This document shows, one piece after another, positions 62,700-64,000 of a stretch of DNA of 64,000 bases. A program made the translations under genes and the position numbers. The notes below the pieces were generated by a model that was given only the letters and a program-made list of their open reading frames with translations, did no database searches and was not told the origin of the DNA. Source of the stretch: Variovorax sp. MHTC-1. Its GTDB lineage: Bacteria > Pseudomonadota > Gammaproteobacteria > Burkholderiales > Burkholderiaceae_C. Location: the NCBI RefSeq assembly GCF_003984645.1, contig NZ_RWKI01000004.1:331078-395077 (forward strand). The letters are read 5' to 3'. How positions within the stretch are numbered: position 1 is the stretch's first letter; each line of letters opens with the position of its first letter.

Positions 62700-63587
62700 T
62701 TGATCGGCATTGCGGCCGGTCTGGCCGCGGGTGCGCTCTGGGGGCTGGTGTTCGTCGCGCCGCGCATGGTGGGGCACTTCGGCATGGTGGACATCACGGC
62801 CGCGCGCTTCGTGGTCTTCGGCGCGGTCGCGGGGCTGGCGGTCTGGTGGCGGCCGCCCGAGCGGCGCTGGCCCGGCGCGCGCCAGGCGCTCACGGTGCTC
62901 GGCCTCAGCGGACTCGGCTTCACCGGCTACTACTTGCTGCTGGCTTTTTCGATCGTGGCCGCCGGCACCGAGGTCCCGAGCCTGATCATCGGCACCATCC
63001 CGGTCTGGATGATGCTGCTGGGCCGTCCGGCCGGTTTGCGCGTGCAGGCCTTGTTGCCGGGGCTGGCGCTCACCGCGGCCGGCATCGGGCTGATGGTCGC
63101 GGGCGCCTGGCCGCAGGGCGAGGCAAGCGGCACGCATTTCGGCTGGGGCCTGGTGCTGGCGCTGCTCGCGATGGCGAGCTGGACGGCATTCGGCCTGCTC
63201 AACGCCGCCTGGCTCAAGCGCCATCCCGAGGTGCATGCAGCGGACTGGACCAACTGGCTCGGCATCGCCACCGGCCTCGGCGCCTTCCTGCTGTGGCTCG
63301 TGGCCGGCTCCGATGTCGCGACGCTGCGCGCGCAACCCGAGGGCACGCTGTTCGTGCTGCTTGCGCTGGCCGGCGGCCTCGGGTCTTCGTGGCTGGCGAC
63401 CGTGCTCTGGAACGTCGCGAGCCAGCGGCTCTCCGCGAGCTTGTGCGGCCAGCTGATCGTGAGCGAGACCTTGTTCGCTTTGCTTTATTCTTTTCTGTGG
63501 GACGGGCGCTGGCCGCATGCTGTCGAGCTGATGGCCGCGCTGCTGTTCGTCCTCGGCATCCTCGCATCCATCAAGGCACACCGATGA
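62700..63587 (+). CDS. EamA/DMT-family membrane transporter
   Basis: A ~295-aa protein with about ten helices, in two EamA repeats: LAAGALWGLVFVAPRM at the first, LALLAMASWTAFGLLNAAWLK at the second. It starts at a TTG 12 bp after the SDR stop (LIGIAAGL); the frame opens further upstream but that sequence is inside the SDR gene, and no nearby ATG or GTG is in frame. Translational coupling is likely. The family exports amino acids, nucleosides or other small metabolites; the substrate here is unknown. The ATGA overlap continues to the thioesterase. Confidence 0.82.
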   Translation: MIGIAAGLAAGALWGLVFVAPRMVGHFGMVDITAARFVVFGAVAGLAVWWRPPERRWPGARQALTVLGLSGLGFTGYYLLLAFSIVAAGTEVPSLIIGTIPVWMMLLGRPAGLRVQALLPGLALTAAGIGLMVAGAWPQGEASGTHFGWGLVLALLAMASWTAFGLLNAAWLKRHPEVHAADWTNWLGIATGLGAFLLWLVAGSDVATLRAQPEGTLFVLLALAGGLGSSWLATVLWNVASQRLSASLCGQLIVSETLFALLYSFLWDGRWPHAVELMAALLFVLGILASIKAHR

Positions 63588-64000
63588 GAATCGAAATTCC
63601 CGAAATCAAGAAACTCGTCTACGAAATGACGATCCCGATCCGCTGGGGCGACATGGACGCGATGGGCCACTTGAACAACGCCAGCTACTTCCGTTACCTC
63701 GAGACGGCGCGCATCGACTGGTTCCACTCGCTGGGCGCCGAGCCCGCGCCGGATGGCCAGGGCGTGGTGATCGTCAACGCCTTCTGCAACTTCTACAAGC
63801 AGCTCGAATACCCGGGCGATGTGCGGGTCAGGATGTACGTGAGCGACCCGGGCCGCACCACCTTCGAGAGCTGGGCCACCATGGCCCGGACGGACGCGCC
63901 CGACGTGGTTTGCGCGGCCGGCGGCGCGACCACGATGTGGGTCGACTTTCCGAAGCAGAAGGCGCTGCCGCTGCCCGACTGGCTGCGCGCGATCGTCAGC
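63584..64000 (+). CDS. Acyl-CoA thioesterase, 4-hydroxybenzoyl-CoA thioesterase-like (3'-truncated)
   Basis: A hotdog-fold thioesterase, cut by the window end at 139 codons. The motif IRWGDMDAMGHLNNASYFRYLETARIDWF carries the Asp of the DMDAMGHLNN active-site pattern of the YbgC/4HBT family. The family is usually ~135-145 aa, so nearly all of it is seen. It overlaps the EamA stop by 4 bp (ATGA). It could release acids from CoA esters; the substrate is unknown. Confidence 0.88.
   Translation, partial: MRIEIPEIKKLVYEMTIPIRWGDMDAMGHLNNASYFRYLETARIDWFHSLGAEPAPDGQGVVIVNAFCNFYKQLEYPGDVRVRMYVSDPGRTTFESWATMARTDAPDVVCAAGGATTMWVDFPKQKALPLPDWLRAIVS

Overview
The window is GC-rich chromosomal DNA with dense, mostly operonic genes. 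It looks like a betaproteobacterium of the Comamonadaceae, most likely Variovorax or a close relative. That placement is inferred from gene content, codon bias and repeat style; no rRNA or marker search was possible. The first gene (etfB) and the last (an acyl-CoA thioesterase) are cut by the window edges. I saw no tRNA, rRNA, CRISPR array, prophage or transposase.

Layout. 1-5.5 kb: etfB-etfA, a UUCG-loop terminator, a long acyl-CoA dehydrogenase, a nitronate-monooxygenase-type flavoprotein and a membrane acyltransferase. 5.5-9.8 kb (minus): a GT4 glycosyltransferase and a short-Q-loop cytochrome bd oxidase (cydA-cydB) behind a GbsR/MarR-type regulator. 9.8-14.3 kb: ArsR regulator, SRPBCC protein, ECF42-type sigma factor, two DGPF/YCII proteins and a DHA2 drug exporter. 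14.3-17.5 kb: aroC, an MFS permease, and an AbrB/PIN toxin-antitoxin pair with a perfect palindrome over its promoter. 17.5-23.4 kb (minus): a ROK regulator, a CUT2 sugar ABC transporter and a fructokinase-like kinase, resembling frcRBCAK systems.

23.4-36.6 kb is a catabolic island for shikimate/quinate-type compounds: an MHS permease, a PcaR-like IclR regulator, two non-canonical AroE-family dehydrogenases, a QuiC-like 3-dehydroshikimate dehydratase, a complete Liv-type ABC importer, pcaB, pcaC, pcaD and a DsbA-like protein. It would feed the beta-ketoadipate pathway, but the ring-cleaving pcaGH genes are not here. 37-43.3 kb holds two LysR-centred modules. 43.4-47.8 kb has a DUF3014 membrane protein and a second ECF42 sigma locus with four more DGPF proteins. 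47.9-54.6 kb has an NAD(P)HX dehydratase, a histidine phosphatase and gcvT-gcvH-gcvP behind a tandem glycine riboswitch. 54.6-59.3 kb has two poorly characterised genes and a TRAP transporter. 60-64 kb has ETF-ubiquinone oxidoreductase (the partner of EtfAB at the other end), an SDR, an EamA transporter and a thioesterase.

Main observations. (1) The two ECF42 loci share a promoter-like element, TGTCGAT-N15-TCGAC, in three places, which suggests one connected regulon. (2) An inverted-repeat element bounded by CTAG lies between convergent genes at 25.1-25.4 kb, and a miniature of it at 44.29-44.32 kb; in both, the element ends provide both stop codons. (3) A two-part motif with identical spacing lies before the orphan binding protein and the class V aminotransferase that flank a LysR gene. 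(4) Several repeat families sit at gene boundaries, including one abutting the aroC and dctM start codons and a roughly 690-bp imperfect palindrome.
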